A DNA stretch of 64,000 nt, taken from NCBI GenBank assembly GCA_963773765.1, contig CAVZCC010000008.1:1-64000 (forward strand), in the 5' to 3' direction. A program made the translations under genes and the position numbers. This DNA comes from CAVZCC01 sp963773765. GTDB lineage: Bacteria; Actinomycetota; Acidimicrobiia; Acidimicrobiales; Microtrichaceae. This document shows positions 1 to 9,510 of the stretch, one piece after another; position 1 is the first letter of the stretch, and each line of letters opens with the position of its first letter. Below the pieces are notes generated by a model that had not been told where the DNA came from, searched no databases, and saw only the letters and a list, made by a program, of their open reading frames with translations.

Positions 1-508
1 GGCGCTCGACGTCGGTGACCCCACCGAGGGCGAACGCCTCCTCCACCCCGGCGACGAGGTCGGCAACCGTGGTGCTCCGCACGACCAGGACCGCACCGCC
101 CGTGGCCTCGATCGGCACCGGCAGGAAGGCCAGCCGCACCCACCGCGGCAGGGGCTCGCCGCCGTTGAGGACGAGCACCCCCCGGGCGGTCGACTCCCCC
201 GCGTCGCGTTCGGCCTGCAGGCGGCGCCGGAAGGCGTCGTGGTCGAACGGCTCGCGGGCGGACACGCTCCCATCGGCCGACCCCAGTTCCGCCACCATCG
301 GGCCGTCCACCAGCGCGGGGGCGAGTCCGGGATGGTCGTCGTCGACCAGGACCTGGACCACCGTCCAGGGCTCGCCGTCCACCACGCGGGAGGACACGTC
401 GACACCCAGCACCCCGGGGGGCGCCGCGGGCAACGGCTGCACGCGCACGGCGGCGCCGGTGAGCTCCACCCGGGCCAGCTCCACCCCCGGGCCCGACGAC
501 GGGTTCAC
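1..508 (-). CDS. Unrecognised protein, cut by window edge
   Basis: About 169 codons are visible and the 3' end lies outside the window. I chose the GTG at 508 because it overlaps the TGA of the PIG-L gene upstream (GTGA), which implies one transcript with PIG-L translated first. The frame stays open to the window edge and its codon pattern matches the neighbours. The visible part has no signal peptide, membrane segment or motif I can name; it alternates short hydrophobic strands with acidic turns, as in a soluble alpha/beta protein. No function is assigned. Confidence 0.6.
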   Translation of the reverse strand, partial: MNPSSGPGVELARVELTGAAVRVQPLPAAPPGVLGVDVSSRVVDGEPWTVVQVLVDDDHPGLAPALVDGPMVAELGSADGSVSAREPFDHDAFRRRLQAERDAGESTARGVLVLNGGEPLPRWVRLAFLPVPIEATGGAVLVVRSTTVADLVAGVEEAFALGGVTDVER

Positions 509-1332
509 GCGGGGGCGGGCCAGATGCCGGTCCGGAACGGCTCGTCGGCCTGGCGCGGCCGTCCCCATTCGATGAACCACTCGACGCCGAAGGCGGACCG
601 GAACGCGTCGGGCTCCATCTGCAGGAACCACGAGTCCTCGGCGATCTGGCTGGCGTGGGCCTGCATGGCGCGCCGCTTGAGCTCGACGTGGGCGCCCACG
701 TCGACGGCGTGGGTGATCTCCGCCTCGGGCTTGCCGAAGTCCGGGTCATCGGGGGCCTCCGGCATGGTGTCGGTGGCCTCCTGGTTGGCGATGGCCCGCT
801 CCGCGGCCGCGGCCGCCATCTCCGCCACCGCCCGCTGGATGTGGTCGCGGTTCATGGTGCCCTGCAGCACGGTGCCGACCCTGGCCAGCTCCGCGGCCCG
901 GATGCCGACGCGGTGCACCTGCAGGTGGTCCGGGTGGCCGTAGATGCCGTAGTCGTCGTACACGGTCAGGACGTCGGCGGACTCCTCGGACAGGATGGCG
1001 GCCAGCCGGTGGGCGGCCTGATCCACGTCCGCGGTCCAGAACGAGTAGGGCGCGTCGTTGGCCGGGTCGTCCACCATCCCCGAGTCCACGTAGCCCAGGA
1101 ACTCGACCCGGTCGATGCCGAGGAGCCGGGCCGACTCGAAGGTCTCGGCGATGCGGCGCTCCCACAGGGCCTCGCCCTCGGCCAGCACGCCGGGCACGAT
1201 CTCACCCCGCTCGCCCCTGGTGGCCACCACCAGGACGGTCCGGTGACCGTCGGCCCTGGCCTGGGCCAGGATGCCGGCGGTGCCGATGCATTCGTCGTCG
1301 GGGTGGGCGTGGAAGCACACGAGGGTGGACAC
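505..1332 (-). CDS. PIG-L family deacetylase, mycothiol-conjugate-amidase-like
   Basis: A zinc-dependent amidase/deacetylase of the PIG-L (LmbE) fold, 275 residues. The zinc motif AHPDDE sits at about residues 9-14, and the distal histidine motif HPDH at about residue 130, as in MshB and Mca. The stretch LGYVDSGM before the second motif is typical of Mca, which cleaves mycothiol S-conjugates, so detoxification of mycothiol adducts is a reasonable guess; a different N-acyl substrate cannot be excluded. The GTG start at 1332 is fixed by a TACCGT hexamer ending 7 nt upstream; frames further upstream run into the divergent flavoprotein gene. The 3' end overlaps the next leftward gene by four bases. 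Confidence 0.85.
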   Translation of the reverse strand: MSTLVCFHAHPDDECIGTAGILAQARADGHRTVLVVATRGERGEIVPGVLAEGEALWERRIAETFESARLLGIDRVEFLGYVDSGMVDDPANDAPYSFWTADVDQAAHRLAAILSEESADVLTVYDDYGIYGHPDHLQVHRVGIRAAELARVGTVLQGTMNRDHIQRAVAEMAAAAAERAIANQEATDTMPEAPDDPDFGKPEAEITHAVDVGAHVELKRRAMQAHASQIAEDSWFLQMEPDAFRSAFGVEWFIEWGRPRQADEPFRTGIWPAPA

Positions 1333-1339
1333 GCCGGCC

Positions 1340-1366
1340 ACGGTAGCGGTACCCGGTCGATACCTT
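1340..1366. promoter_or_regulatory. Divergent leaderless promoter pair
   Basis: On the minus strand TACCGT (1345-1340) ends 7 nt before the PIG-L GTG. On the plus strand TACCTT (1361-1366) ends 6 nt before the flavoprotein GTG. The two hexamers are only about 16 bp apart, so the two polymerases must compete for this site. Confidence 0.55.
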
Positions 1367-1372
1367 GGGCGC

Positions 1373-2782
1373 GTGCCCGGCCCCACCCGACGGCAGTTGC
1401 TCCTGGCCTCGCTCGCCGCCCCCGTGCTGGGTGCGTCGTGCACCTCGGACCGTGACGGAACGGGCGGACGTGGCGATCCGCAGGGGACCCGCGTCCCCGC
1501 CGACGCAGCAGGCGGCATCCCTCCGGTGCCGGAACCGACCGCCGCGCTGATCACCAGGTGGGCGGCGGATCCATGGTCGCTCGGCAGCTACTCCCACCTG
1601 GCCGTCGGCGCCACACCCGGGGATCGCCGCACCCTGGCCCGGCCGGTGGGCCGGCTGGTGCTGGCGGGAGAGGCCACATCGGTCGACCACCCGTCCACCG
1701 TGCACGGCGCGCTCCTGTCGGGGAGGCGGGCGGCGGACCAGGTCCGGGCCGCGGTCCCCGTCGGTGGCCGGGTCGTGGTCGTCGGAGCCGGGGCTGCCGG
1801 CCTGGCCGCGGCTGCGGACCTGAGGACCACCCACGCCGTCACCGTCCTGGAGGCCCGTGACCGGACCGGGGGCCGGGTCTGGACCGATCGCTCACTCGGC
1901 TACCCCGTGGAGCTGGGCGCATCCTGGATCCACGGCGTCGATGGCAACCCCCTGGCCGACCTGGCCCGGGACGCCGGCGTGCCCACCGTGACCATGGCGT
2001 ACGACGACGCGGTGTCCTTCGACGCCGGCGGCGACGCGGTCGACGTGACCGATGCCGAGGCGCTGACCGCCCGGGTGCTGGAGGCCGCCGTCGCCGGAGG
2101 CGAGGAACGCGATGGCGATGTGGCACTGGCCACACTGGTCGACGCCGCCATGGACGACCGGGGCCTGTCGGACGAGCAGCGGGAGGCCGTGGACCGCACC
2201 CTGGTGACGGAGGTGGAGGGCGAGTTCGCGGCCGACACCTCCGAGCTGTCCGGGTGGTGGTGGGACGAGGGCCGACCGTTCGGCGGCGGTGACCTGGTGG
2301 TCACCGGCGGCTACGACCGGGTCCTGGCCCCGCTGGCCGACGGGTTGGACGTGCGGGTGGCGTCACCCGTGGACTCGGTGCGGTGGTCCGACGACGGCGC
2401 CTCCGTGGCGACGGCAGGCGCCACGATCGACGCCGATGCCGTGGTGCTCACCGTGCCCATCGCGGTGCTGCGGGCCGGCACACCGGCCCTGGACCCTGCC
2501 CTGCCGGAACCCTGGGCCGGGGCGCTGGCCCGGCTCGGCACCGGGGTGCTGGACAAGGTGGTCCTGGGCTTCGACCGGGCATTCTGGGACGACGCCTGGC
2601 TCCTCCAGTGGCGGGGACCGGACCGGGGGGCGTTCCCCGAGTGGCTCAACCTGGACCGCGCCGCCGGGCACCCCGCGCTCATGGCCTTCACCGCCGGGTC
2701 AGCGGCCCGGCGGTGGGAGGCCCGCAGCGACGCCGAGGTGGTGACGGGGGCCATGGCGGCGGTGCGGACGTTCGCTTCCTGA
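1373..2782 (+). CDS. Flavin amine oxidase with circularly permuted domains, Tat-exported
   Basis: A 469-residue FAD-dependent amine oxidase family protein. Residues 1-23 form a twin-arginine signal (RRQLLLASLAAPVLGASC, with a weak lipobox). Residues 50-123 carry what is normally the C-terminal end of these enzymes: TRWAADPWSLGSYS, then LAGEATSVDHPSTVHG, the loop that covers the flavin. Only after this comes the dinucleotide fold (VVVVGAGAAG at 134-143, then E160-A-R-D-R-T-G-G-R), which normally begins the protein. The chain ends at MAAVRTFAS, just where a canonical relative would continue into the TRWAADPW segment. The frame is unbroken. The GTG start at 1373 lies 6 nt after a TACCTT hexamer. 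The substrate is unknown; a secreted amine or polyamine oxidase is likely. Confidence 0.85.
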   Translation: MPGPTRRQLLLASLAAPVLGASCTSDRDGTGGRGDPQGTRVPADAAGGIPPVPEPTAALITRWAADPWSLGSYSHLAVGATPGDRRTLARPVGRLVLAGEATSVDHPSTVHGALLSGRRAADQVRAAVPVGGRVVVVGAGAAGLAAAADLRTTHAVTVLEARDRTGGRVWTDRSLGYPVELGASWIHGVDGNPLADLARDAGVPTVTMAYDDAVSFDAGGDAVDVTDAEALTARVLEAAVAGGEERDGDVALATLVDAAMDDRGLSDEQREAVDRTLVTEVEGEFAADTSELSGWWWDEGRPFGGGDLVVTGGYDRVLAPLADGLDVRVASPVDSVRWSDDGASVATAGATIDADAVVLTVPIAVLRAGTPALDPALPEPWAGALARLGTGVLDKVVLGFDRAFWDDAWLLQWRGPDRGAFPEWLNLDRAAGHPALMAFTAGSAARRWEARSDAEVVTGAMAAVRTFAS

Positions 2783-2897
2783 GCATCCACAAAGGTCGAA
2801 CCGCTCGGGATCGCGCGGAGTGTGGGGTGGTCCTCGCGGACCGCGCCCGTGGGCAGAACTGCCGGTTGTCCGGCCACCGCCCTCGGTGCATGATCGA

Positions 2898-2921
2898 CAG
2901 GTGCTGCGCGAGCGGCACCTG
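2898..2921 (+). other. Hairpin in the 230-bp leader before the PKD gene
   Basis: CAGGTGC and GCACCTG pair around a 10-nt loop. A second small stem (CCGGG, TTCT, CCCGG at 2982-2995) lies just before the AGTAGGA ribosome site of the next gene. No T-tract follows either stem, so these may be leader structure rather than terminators. I see no open frame of gene quality between 2783 and 3012. Confidence 0.3.
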
Positions 2922-3012
2922 GGCACTGGAAGACAGTGGGCGGTCCGTCGCCTCCGGGGCCCAGGCAGCTGGGATCTGACTCCGGGTTCTCCCGGGCGGA
3001 AGTAGGAACACG

Positions 3013-6000
3013 ATGAATTCACGAGGTGCTCGCGTCCGGCCGGACGCCCCTCACGCCGACCGTCGGTTGCGTGTCGTCGCCGCGCTCGTGGCCACCCTGC
3101 TCGCCATCGGTGCCGTCGTCGCGGCCCAGCCGGCCGGCGCGGTCCAGTCCGGTTCCCACAACGGGCAACTGGTGACCGCCACCAGCCCGTCCAGCTGGAC
3201 CCCCAACGTGCTCGACGGCTACGTCTCGTCCTTCGCCGAGGTCGGCGACACCATGGTGGTGGGCGGCAACTTCTCCCAGATCAGTGCCGCCAACGACCCG
3301 ACGCCCATCAGCCGCAGCCGTACCTGTTCTCGTTCCAGAAGGGCACCGGCACGATCAACGCCGTCGTTCGCCCCCGATGGTCAACGGCGAGGTCACCTCC
3401 GTGCTCCCCACCGGCGACGGCCAGACGGTGTGGATCGCCGGCGGCTTCAACACCCTGAACGGCCAGACCGTCCGCAACCTGGCCAAGGTCAACCTGGCGA
3501 CCGGCCAGCGCGTCACCCAGTTCGCGCCGCCGGCCTTCAACGGCCGATCAACGACATCCGCCTCCGCAACAACAAGCTCTACCTCACGGGCCGGTTCACC
3601 ACGTCGGCGCGCGCAGCCCCGCACCCTGTTGGCCGCGGTCAACCCGGTCACCGGCGCGCTGGACCCGGACGTGCGGGCCGACTTCACCGAGCCCCGCGCG
3701 GAACAGCTTCCTGACGATCGGCACGGCGGACATCACCCCCGACGGCACCCGCATGATCGTCGTCGGCAACTTCACCAAGGTGAACGGTCTGGGCCGCTAC
3801 CAGATCGCCATGCTCGACCTGACCACGTCCCCGGTCTCGGTGGTCGACTGGTCGACCAACCAGTACGGCGACGGCTGTTCGGGCTCGTTCGCCACCTACA
3901 TGCGCGACGTCGACTTCTCCCCCGACGGCTCCTACTTCGTGGTGGTGACCACGGGCGCCTACAACACCACCTTCCTGTGCGACGCCGCGGCACGGTGGGA
4001 GACCGGAGCCACCGGCTCGTCCCTGCTGCCCACCTGGGTGAACTACGCCGGCGGCGACACCCTGACCGCGGTGGCGGCGACCGACACGGCGGTGTACGTC
4101 GGCGGCCACCAGCGCTGGATGAACAACCCCTATGCCGCGCGACCGACGTCGGCGCCGGGGCCGTCTCCAGGGAAGGGCTGGTCGCCCTCGACCCCCGCAG
4201 CGGGGCCACGCTGTCGTGGAACCCGGGACGGGAACGGGGCGTCGCGGTCTACGGCCTCATGGCCACCGACAGCGGCCTCTGGATCGGCAGCGACACCGAG
4301 CGCATCGCCGACGACCAGTACCGCGGCCGCATGGCGTTCATGCCGCTCGACGCCTCGCACCACGATGCCCCCGGAGTTCACCGGTGCCCTGCCGGCCCAG
4401 GTCGTGTCCCTCGGCCTGATGCAGGGAGGCGCCGGTTCGACCCTGGACCGGACCATGACCCGGACCTTCACGGGAACCGCGGTCACCGGCACGACGACGA
4501 CGGCGGACGGCACCTCGACCTGGCGTGACGTCCGCGGCGCCTTCATGATCGACGGCAAGCTCTACACCGGCTGGGCCGACGGCACGTTCAAGGTCCAGGA
4601 CTACGACGGCACCACCTTCGGGCCGCAGACCACCATCCCGCTGGCCCTGATCGAGGGCAACTCCTCGTCGCTCAACCGCTTCTCCAGCGAGGACCTGCGG
4701 ACCATCACCGGCATGTTCTACGACCGGGCCCGGGGCCGCATCTACTTCACCAAGACCGGGTCCACCGCGCTCCACTACCGCAGCTTCTCGCCCGAGAGCC
4801 GGATCGTGGGCGGCCAGCGCATCTCCAGTGCCGCCTCTGCCGGCGGCATCGACTGGAGCACGGTCCAGGGCATGTTCATGGTGGACGGCAAGCTCTACAC
4901 GTCGGGCACCTCCGGCAACCTCGTCCGGCGGGACTGGGACTCCGGCACGGGACTGCCCAGCGGCGCCACGGTGACCGTCAGCGGCCCGGCCGTCGACGGC
5001 CAGGACTGGCGGGCACACGACTCGTTCGTCTTCGCCCAGGCCGGCTACGTCACCCCCAACACGCCCCCGACCGCGTCGTTCACCTCCTCCTGCACCGACG
5101 GGCTCTGCCTGCTCGACGGCTCCGCCAGCGTGGACCCCGACGGCACCATCACCAGCCACGCCTGGGACTTCGGTGACGGCACCAGCCCCGGCACCGGGTC
5201 GACCGCCAGCCACGTGTACGCCGCCAGCGGCTCCTACACGGTGTCACTGACCGTGACCGACAACCGGGGCGGCTCCTCCACCACCAGTTCCGTGATCGAC
5301 GTGGTCGTGCCCAACGTGCCGCCGGTGGCCAGCTTCACCAGCACCTGCACCGGGCTCGGCTGCTCGTTCGACGGCGCCGGCTCGTCCGACGCCGACGGGA
5401 CCGTGGCCTCCTACGACTGGACCTTCGGCGACGGCTCCACCGCCACCGGGCCCACCTCCAGCCACACCTACGCCGCCGCAGGCCCCTACACCGTCTCGCT
5501 CACGGTGACGGACAACTCGGGCGCCACCAACACCAAGACGACCGGCATCGCCGTGGTCGATCCCAACGCCACCCCGACCGTCACCTTCCGGGCCGCGGCG
5601 TCGACCAACGTGAACGCCGCCACGGCCGCGGTCACCGTCCCGGCCGCGGTGCGGGCCGGGGACGTGATGGTCCTGATCGCCAGTTCCGCCACCAACACCG
5701 CCGCCACGACCGGCCCCGCCGGTTGGACCCTGCTCCGCACCGGGGCCGACGCCACCGCCACGGCCCAGAGCACGGCGTGGACCAAGGTCGCCACCGTGTC
5801 CGACGCCGGGACCGCGGTCCAGGTCGCCACCTCCGCCCAGGCCAAGACGGCGCTGCAGCTGGTCGCCTACCAGGGCGGCGGATCGGTCTCGGCCAACCAG
5901 CTCGCCTTCGACACCGTGTCCCGGACCGACCGCACCACGCCGGTCGTGGCCGTGAACGCACCGGGCAGCACCCTCCTGTCCTACTGGGCCGACAAGTCCA

Positions 6001-7091
6001 ACGACAACGTCGGCTGGGATGTCCCGGCCCAGGTCACCTTGCGGGACCAGAGCATCGGGTCCGGCAACGGCCACATCACCGCGGCCGTCGCCGACAGCGG
6101 GCCGGTGGGCGTGGGAACGGCAGGCGGCCTCACCGGTGTCGCCGATTCCGCCAACCGGCGGGGCATCGTCTGGTCGATCGTGATCGCACCCACGACCGCC
6201 GCCCCCAACTCCCTGCCCACGGCCAGCTTCACCTCGACCTGCACCGGCCTGGCGTGCACCTTCGACGCCTCCGGTTCGACCGACCCGGACGGCTCCATCA
6301 CGTCCTACGCCTGGACCTTCGGCAACGGAACCACCGGCACAGGTGCAACCGCGGCCCGCACCTACGCCGCGGCCGGCACCTATCCCGTGACCCTGACCGT
6401 GACCGACAACCTCGGTGCCACCAACGCCACCACCCGTGACGTGACCGTCTCGCCGCTGGCGCCCACCAACGTGACGTTCCGGGCCGCCGCGGGCGCCAAC
6501 GTCAACAGCACCACCGCCGGGGTGCCCATCCCGGCCACGGTCCAGGCCGGTGACGTGATGGTCCTCATCGCGACGGTCAACAACCTGACCACGACGGTCA
6601 CCGGCCCCGCCGGCTGGACGCTGGTCAACTCCGGGTCCAACACCCTCACCGACACGCAGTCCTTCCTGTGGACCCGGACCGCCACGGCGACCGACGCCGG
6701 CACCACCGCCACCATGGCCAACTCGGTCGCGTCCAAGACGGCGCTGCAGGTCGCGGCCTACTCGGGCGCCAGCGGCATCACCGCCCACGCCATCTCCTTC
6801 GACACGGTCAACCGCACGACCCACACCACGCCGACCGTGCCCGTGGCCTCCGCCAACAGCGCGCTCGTCTCCTACTGGGCGGACAAGTCCAGCGCCACCA
6901 CGACCTGGTCACTTCCCGCCGCCACCGTGCTGCGGAACCTCAGCGCCGGCACCGGCTCCGGCCGCATCACCGCCGCCCTGGCCGACACCGGTTCCCTCGC
7001 CGCCGGGACCGCCGGCGGCCTCACCGCCGCGGCCGACTCGTCGACCGCCCGGGCGGTGACGTGGTCGATCGTCATCGGTCCCGCGGTCTGA
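3013..7091 (+). CDS. Large secreted PKD-domain protein, frameshifted
   Basis: A cell-surface or secreted protein of about 1,358 residues once eight frameshifts are bridged. The ATG at 3013 follows an AGGA site and starts a signal peptide (cut near AQPAGA-VQ). Bases 3150-4500 encode propeller-like repeats of the type found with PKD domains in actinobacterial exoproteins (VYVGGHQRW, VVVGNFTKVNG). PKD domains lie at 5058-5310, 5316-5570 and 6213-6460, each with WDFGDGT-like motifs and a Cys pair. Two copies of a roughly 210-residue module beginning TFRAAA follow the second and third PKD. The frame changes near 3313, 3350, 3375, 3545, 3605, 3705, 4135 and 4365, five as insertions and three as deletions, yet conserved sequence resumes each time. 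Sequencing error is likelier than decay. Adhesion or polymer binding is a plausible role. Confidence 0.8.
5316..7088 (+). repeat. Tandem duplication of a PKD plus TFRAAA module
   Basis: Copy one is 5316-6210 and copy two is 6213-7088. Each consists of a PKD domain beginning with SFTSTCTGL and a beta-rich domain of about 210 residues beginning TFRAAA and ending with WSIVI. The copies are clearly related but diverged in protein, so the duplication is not recent. Confidence 0.75.
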
Positions 7092-7092
7092 G

Positions 7093-7690
7093 TTGACCGG
7101 GCCCGAGGCGGCCGACGACCGCGACCGGGCGCCCCGCCAACCGGCGGCGGAGGTGGATCGCAGCCGTGGCTGCGGCACTGGCCGTCGCCGTGGCCGCGGT
7201 GGTGCTGCTCTCCACCAGGGACGACCCCGACGACGGTGGGGTCGTCGCGACCACGGCCACGACCAGCACCGTCGGACCCGATCGCCCCAGCGCCACCACC
7301 ACGGACGGCCCGACCGCCGCAGGAGCGACCCCCGGTGATCCGGGGACCGTGGTGCCGGTGGAGCCCGTGCAGGGCAACGGCGAGGCCGAGCTGTGCGCCG
7401 GGATCGTCGAGCGCCTCCGGGCCTACCGGGTGGCCGCGGCGGCATCGCCCGTGCCCGACCAGGCCCTGATCGAACAGCTCACCGAGTTCCAGGCCCAGGT
7501 CGACACGCAGGCCGACGACCAGGACTGGGGCGACCGCATCACGGAGGACCTCACCGACGTCCGCCGCGAGTGGGCGACGGCACTGGCCGCGGCGAACCGC
7601 GGCGACGACGCCGAGGCCGACGAGCGCGGCGAGGCCGCCATCGAGGACATCGACCGGGCCATCGGTCGGGCGGGCTGTCCGGGCCCCTGA
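7093..7690 (+). CDS. Membrane-anchored extracytoplasmic protein, unknown function
   Basis: The clear coding part begins at the GTG at 7166: one hydrophobic helix, a Thr/Pro/Ala linker, then a helical domain of about 110 residues holding two cysteines (LCAGI near the start, RAGCPG at the end) that could pair. The bases before 7166 encode an arginine cluster (RRRRW) in the same frame but offer no start codon. A TTG at 7093, right after the PKD stop, opens a different frame that joins this one if one base was inserted near 7140. I therefore give 7093 as the likely start of a basic cytoplasmic end, anchor and outer domain; 7166 is the safe minimum. Confidence 0.55.
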
Positions 7691-7732
7691 CGCCCCACTG
7701 GTCGGCCCGCGCCGCCGCGGTGGCACCCGGCC

Positions 7733-8503
7733 TCAGCGGAGGCGGCGTGGGCGCTGTGCCGGGCCGAGGGCGTGCTCCATGACGCGGGCACCCACGACGG
7801 GGCGCCCGTGACCGGGGAGCAGGTAGGTCGCCGGGAGGGGCCGGAGCCGCTGCTCGGTGGCCGCCGCGGCGACCTCGTCCACCAGCTCGGGCGTGAACCA
7901 GGCCCGTCCCCCCACCGCGATGACGGCATCGCCGGACAGCAGCACCGCGGACCGGGGGTTCCACAGCGACGTGGAGTCGTCGGTGTGGCCCGGGGTCTGG
8001 ATCACCTCCCAGTCCGGCGCTCCCGGGACCGGGTCACCGTCGGCCAGCCAGTGCTCGGGCCGGTCGGGGAACCGCGCCCCGCGGGAGTCGTAGCCGATGT
8101 GCCGGGAACACCGTGCCACCTCCAGCACGGACCGGAGCGAGCGGGGTTGCTCCCCCAGGACGGGCGCGATGCGGGCCACCGCCCGGGGACCGGGGCTCCG
8201 CGGTCGCTCCCCTTCCAGGTAGCTGCGGATCCTGATCGGCAGCGCCACCTCCGCATCGTGGCGCCGCAGGGTGGGGATCCCACCGACGTGGTCGGCATGA
8301 CCGTGGGTGGCGGCCACCACCGGCACCCCGGCCACGCGGCGTGACCGCAGGAGCGAGCGGGCCGCGGCGGCGGTGGACGGAAGGCCCGGGTCGACCACCA
8401 ACGGACGGCCGTCACCGCCGTCGTGCACCACGTAGCAGTTGAAGATCCAGCGGGACAGGACGGTGATCCCGACCTCCGGCAGCTCGGTGACGACGATCGA
8501 CAT
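7733..8503 (-). CDS. Metallo-beta-lactamase-fold hydrolase
   Basis: A 256-residue metallohydrolase. The zinc signature H67-G-H-A-D-H72 is intact, followed by PGHTDD, SGDAVI and PGHGRP, which supply the remaining metal ligands of the glyoxalase-II type. The gene starts with an ATG overlapping the stop of the upstream small gene (ATGA), so the two are coupled. The substrate cannot be read from sequence; thioester or lactone hydrolysis would be typical. It is not a resistance beta-lactamase by any visible feature. Confidence 0.85.
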   Translation of the reverse strand: MSIVVTELPEVGITVLSRWIFNCYVVHDGGDGRPLVVDPGLPSTAAAARSLLRSRRVAGVPVVAATHGHADHVGGIPTLRRHDAEVALPIRIRSYLEGERPRSPGPRAVARIAPVLGEQPRSLRSVLEVARCSRHIGYDSRGARFPDRPEHWLADGDPVPGAPDWEVIQTPGHTDDSTSLWNPRSAVLLSGDAVIAVGGRAWFTPELVDEVAAAATEQRLRPLPATYLLPGHGRPVVGARVMEHALGPAQRPRRLR

Positions 8504-8835
8504 CAGCGCACCCGCCGCCCGGTCACTCGGGCGTCCGGGAGCCGGCCGGCGGGGTACGGCACCACCGGCTCGGTGTGCAGCCGGTCACCGGGGTCCGCCC
8601 CGCCGTCCACCCGCAGCCCGGCCGACGTTCGGACCGCGGCCCGGTACTCCGGCTGCATCGTCGGGGCGAGGTCGAGGGTGATCGTGAAGTCCTCCGCCGG
8701 GCCATCCGTCACGGTGAACCCACTCGACGCGGGAGTCGGTTCGGAGGTTCCGTCGTCCACCTCCAGGACCGGGTGCCAGGTCCCGGCCGTGGAGGAGGAC
8801 ACCAGGACCGAGTCCCCGCTGTCACCGTCGCGCAC
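8503..8835 (-). CDS. Small hypothetical protein coupled to the MBL hydrolase
   Basis: A 110-residue frame from a GTG at 8835, sharing ATGA with the hydrolase downstream. It has no cysteines, no membrane helix and no motif I recognise; it is rich in Asp, Thr and Val, as in a small beta-sandwich. An ATG 24 bases further upstream (MRDTDVG) lies in another frame and would join only through a one-base error, so the true N-terminus is uncertain. Its reality rests mainly on the overlap and the codon pattern. Confidence 0.5.
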   Translation of the reverse strand: MRDGDSGDSVLVSSSTAGTWHPVLEVDDGTSEPTPASSGFTVTDGPAEDFTITLDLAPTMQPEYRAAVRTSAGLRVDGGADPGDRLHTEPVVPYPAGRLPDARVTGRRVR

Positions 8836-8953
8836 CGACGTCGGTGTCCCGCATGATCGCCCCCGATCGCAGCGGACGCTCGCCTGCGACCGCGACCGGC
8901 ATGGTACCGGGGTCGGGCCGCCGTGGCCCGGGGCGAGGCCACGGTCCGCCACC

Positions 8954-8959
8954 TAGCAT
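8954..8959 (+). promoter_or_regulatory. Leaderless -10, TAGCAT
   Basis: Ends 8 nt before the ATG of the DUF6817-like gene; no ribosome site lies between. Confidence 0.5.
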
Positions 8960-8967
8960 CGACGGCC

Positions 8968-9510
8968 ATGCCGGGGAACGACGACCTTCCGCCCGTCGCA
9001 GGGGCACGCCTGGAGCTGCTCCGGGGCCTGGGGTTCGGGGAGCTCACCCACGACTCCCACGTGCCGTTCCTGTCCCACCTGGTCGGGACCCGCCGGCTCC
9101 TCGCCGGGTGGGGAAGCTCCCCGGACCTGTGCGATGCCGGGCTCTTCCACTCCGTCTACGGCACCGAGTTCTTCCCCACCGCCGCGCCCGTGTCCCGGTC
9201 CGAGGTGCGCCTCGTCATCGGGGCCCGGGCCGAACGCCTGGCCTGGCTGTGGTGCACCATCCGGCGGGACACCATCGACGCTGCGGCCCGCACCGCCGTG
9301 GACCGCCACTCCGGCGGCCTGGTCGCGCTGGCGCCGGGTGAGCTGTCCGACATCGCCACCCTGTGGGCCGCCGACACCGTCGAACAACTGGGGCGCATGG
9401 CCCTGCACGAGCGCGGGTTCGCGCAGGGCCTCCCGGCGGTGCTGCACCTCGCCTCCGCGCCGGCCCGGCGGGCCGCGGCCGACGTCCTGTCCCCATCGCT
9501 CAGACGGTGA
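8968..9510 (+). CDS. DUF6817-like protein
   Basis: A soluble 180-residue protein. The segment SHLVGTRRLLAGWG followed by LCDAGLFHSVYGTEFF matches the signature I associate with DUF6817, an HD-like helical family of unknown reaction; its His residues could bind a metal. The ATG at 8968 is set by the TAGCAT hexamer 8 nt upstream, although the frame is open further 5'. The 3' end overlaps the convergent oxidoreductase gene by 11 bases, leaving no room for a terminator. Confidence 0.75.
   Translation: MPGNDDLPPVAGARLELLRGLGFGELTHDSHVPFLSHLVGTRRLLAGWGSSPDLCDAGLFHSVYGTEFFPTAAPVSRSEVRLVIGARAERLAWLWCTIRRDTIDAAARTAVDRHSGGLVALAPGELSDIATLWAADTVEQLGRMALHERGFAQGLPAVLHLASAPARRAAADVLSPSLRR

Noticed and set aside
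8822..9007. Short minus-strand frame beginning MPLRRAEGRR
   Set aside because: It overlaps the start of the DUF6817-like gene, has no ribosome site, and its translation is non-specific Arg/Pro sequence.
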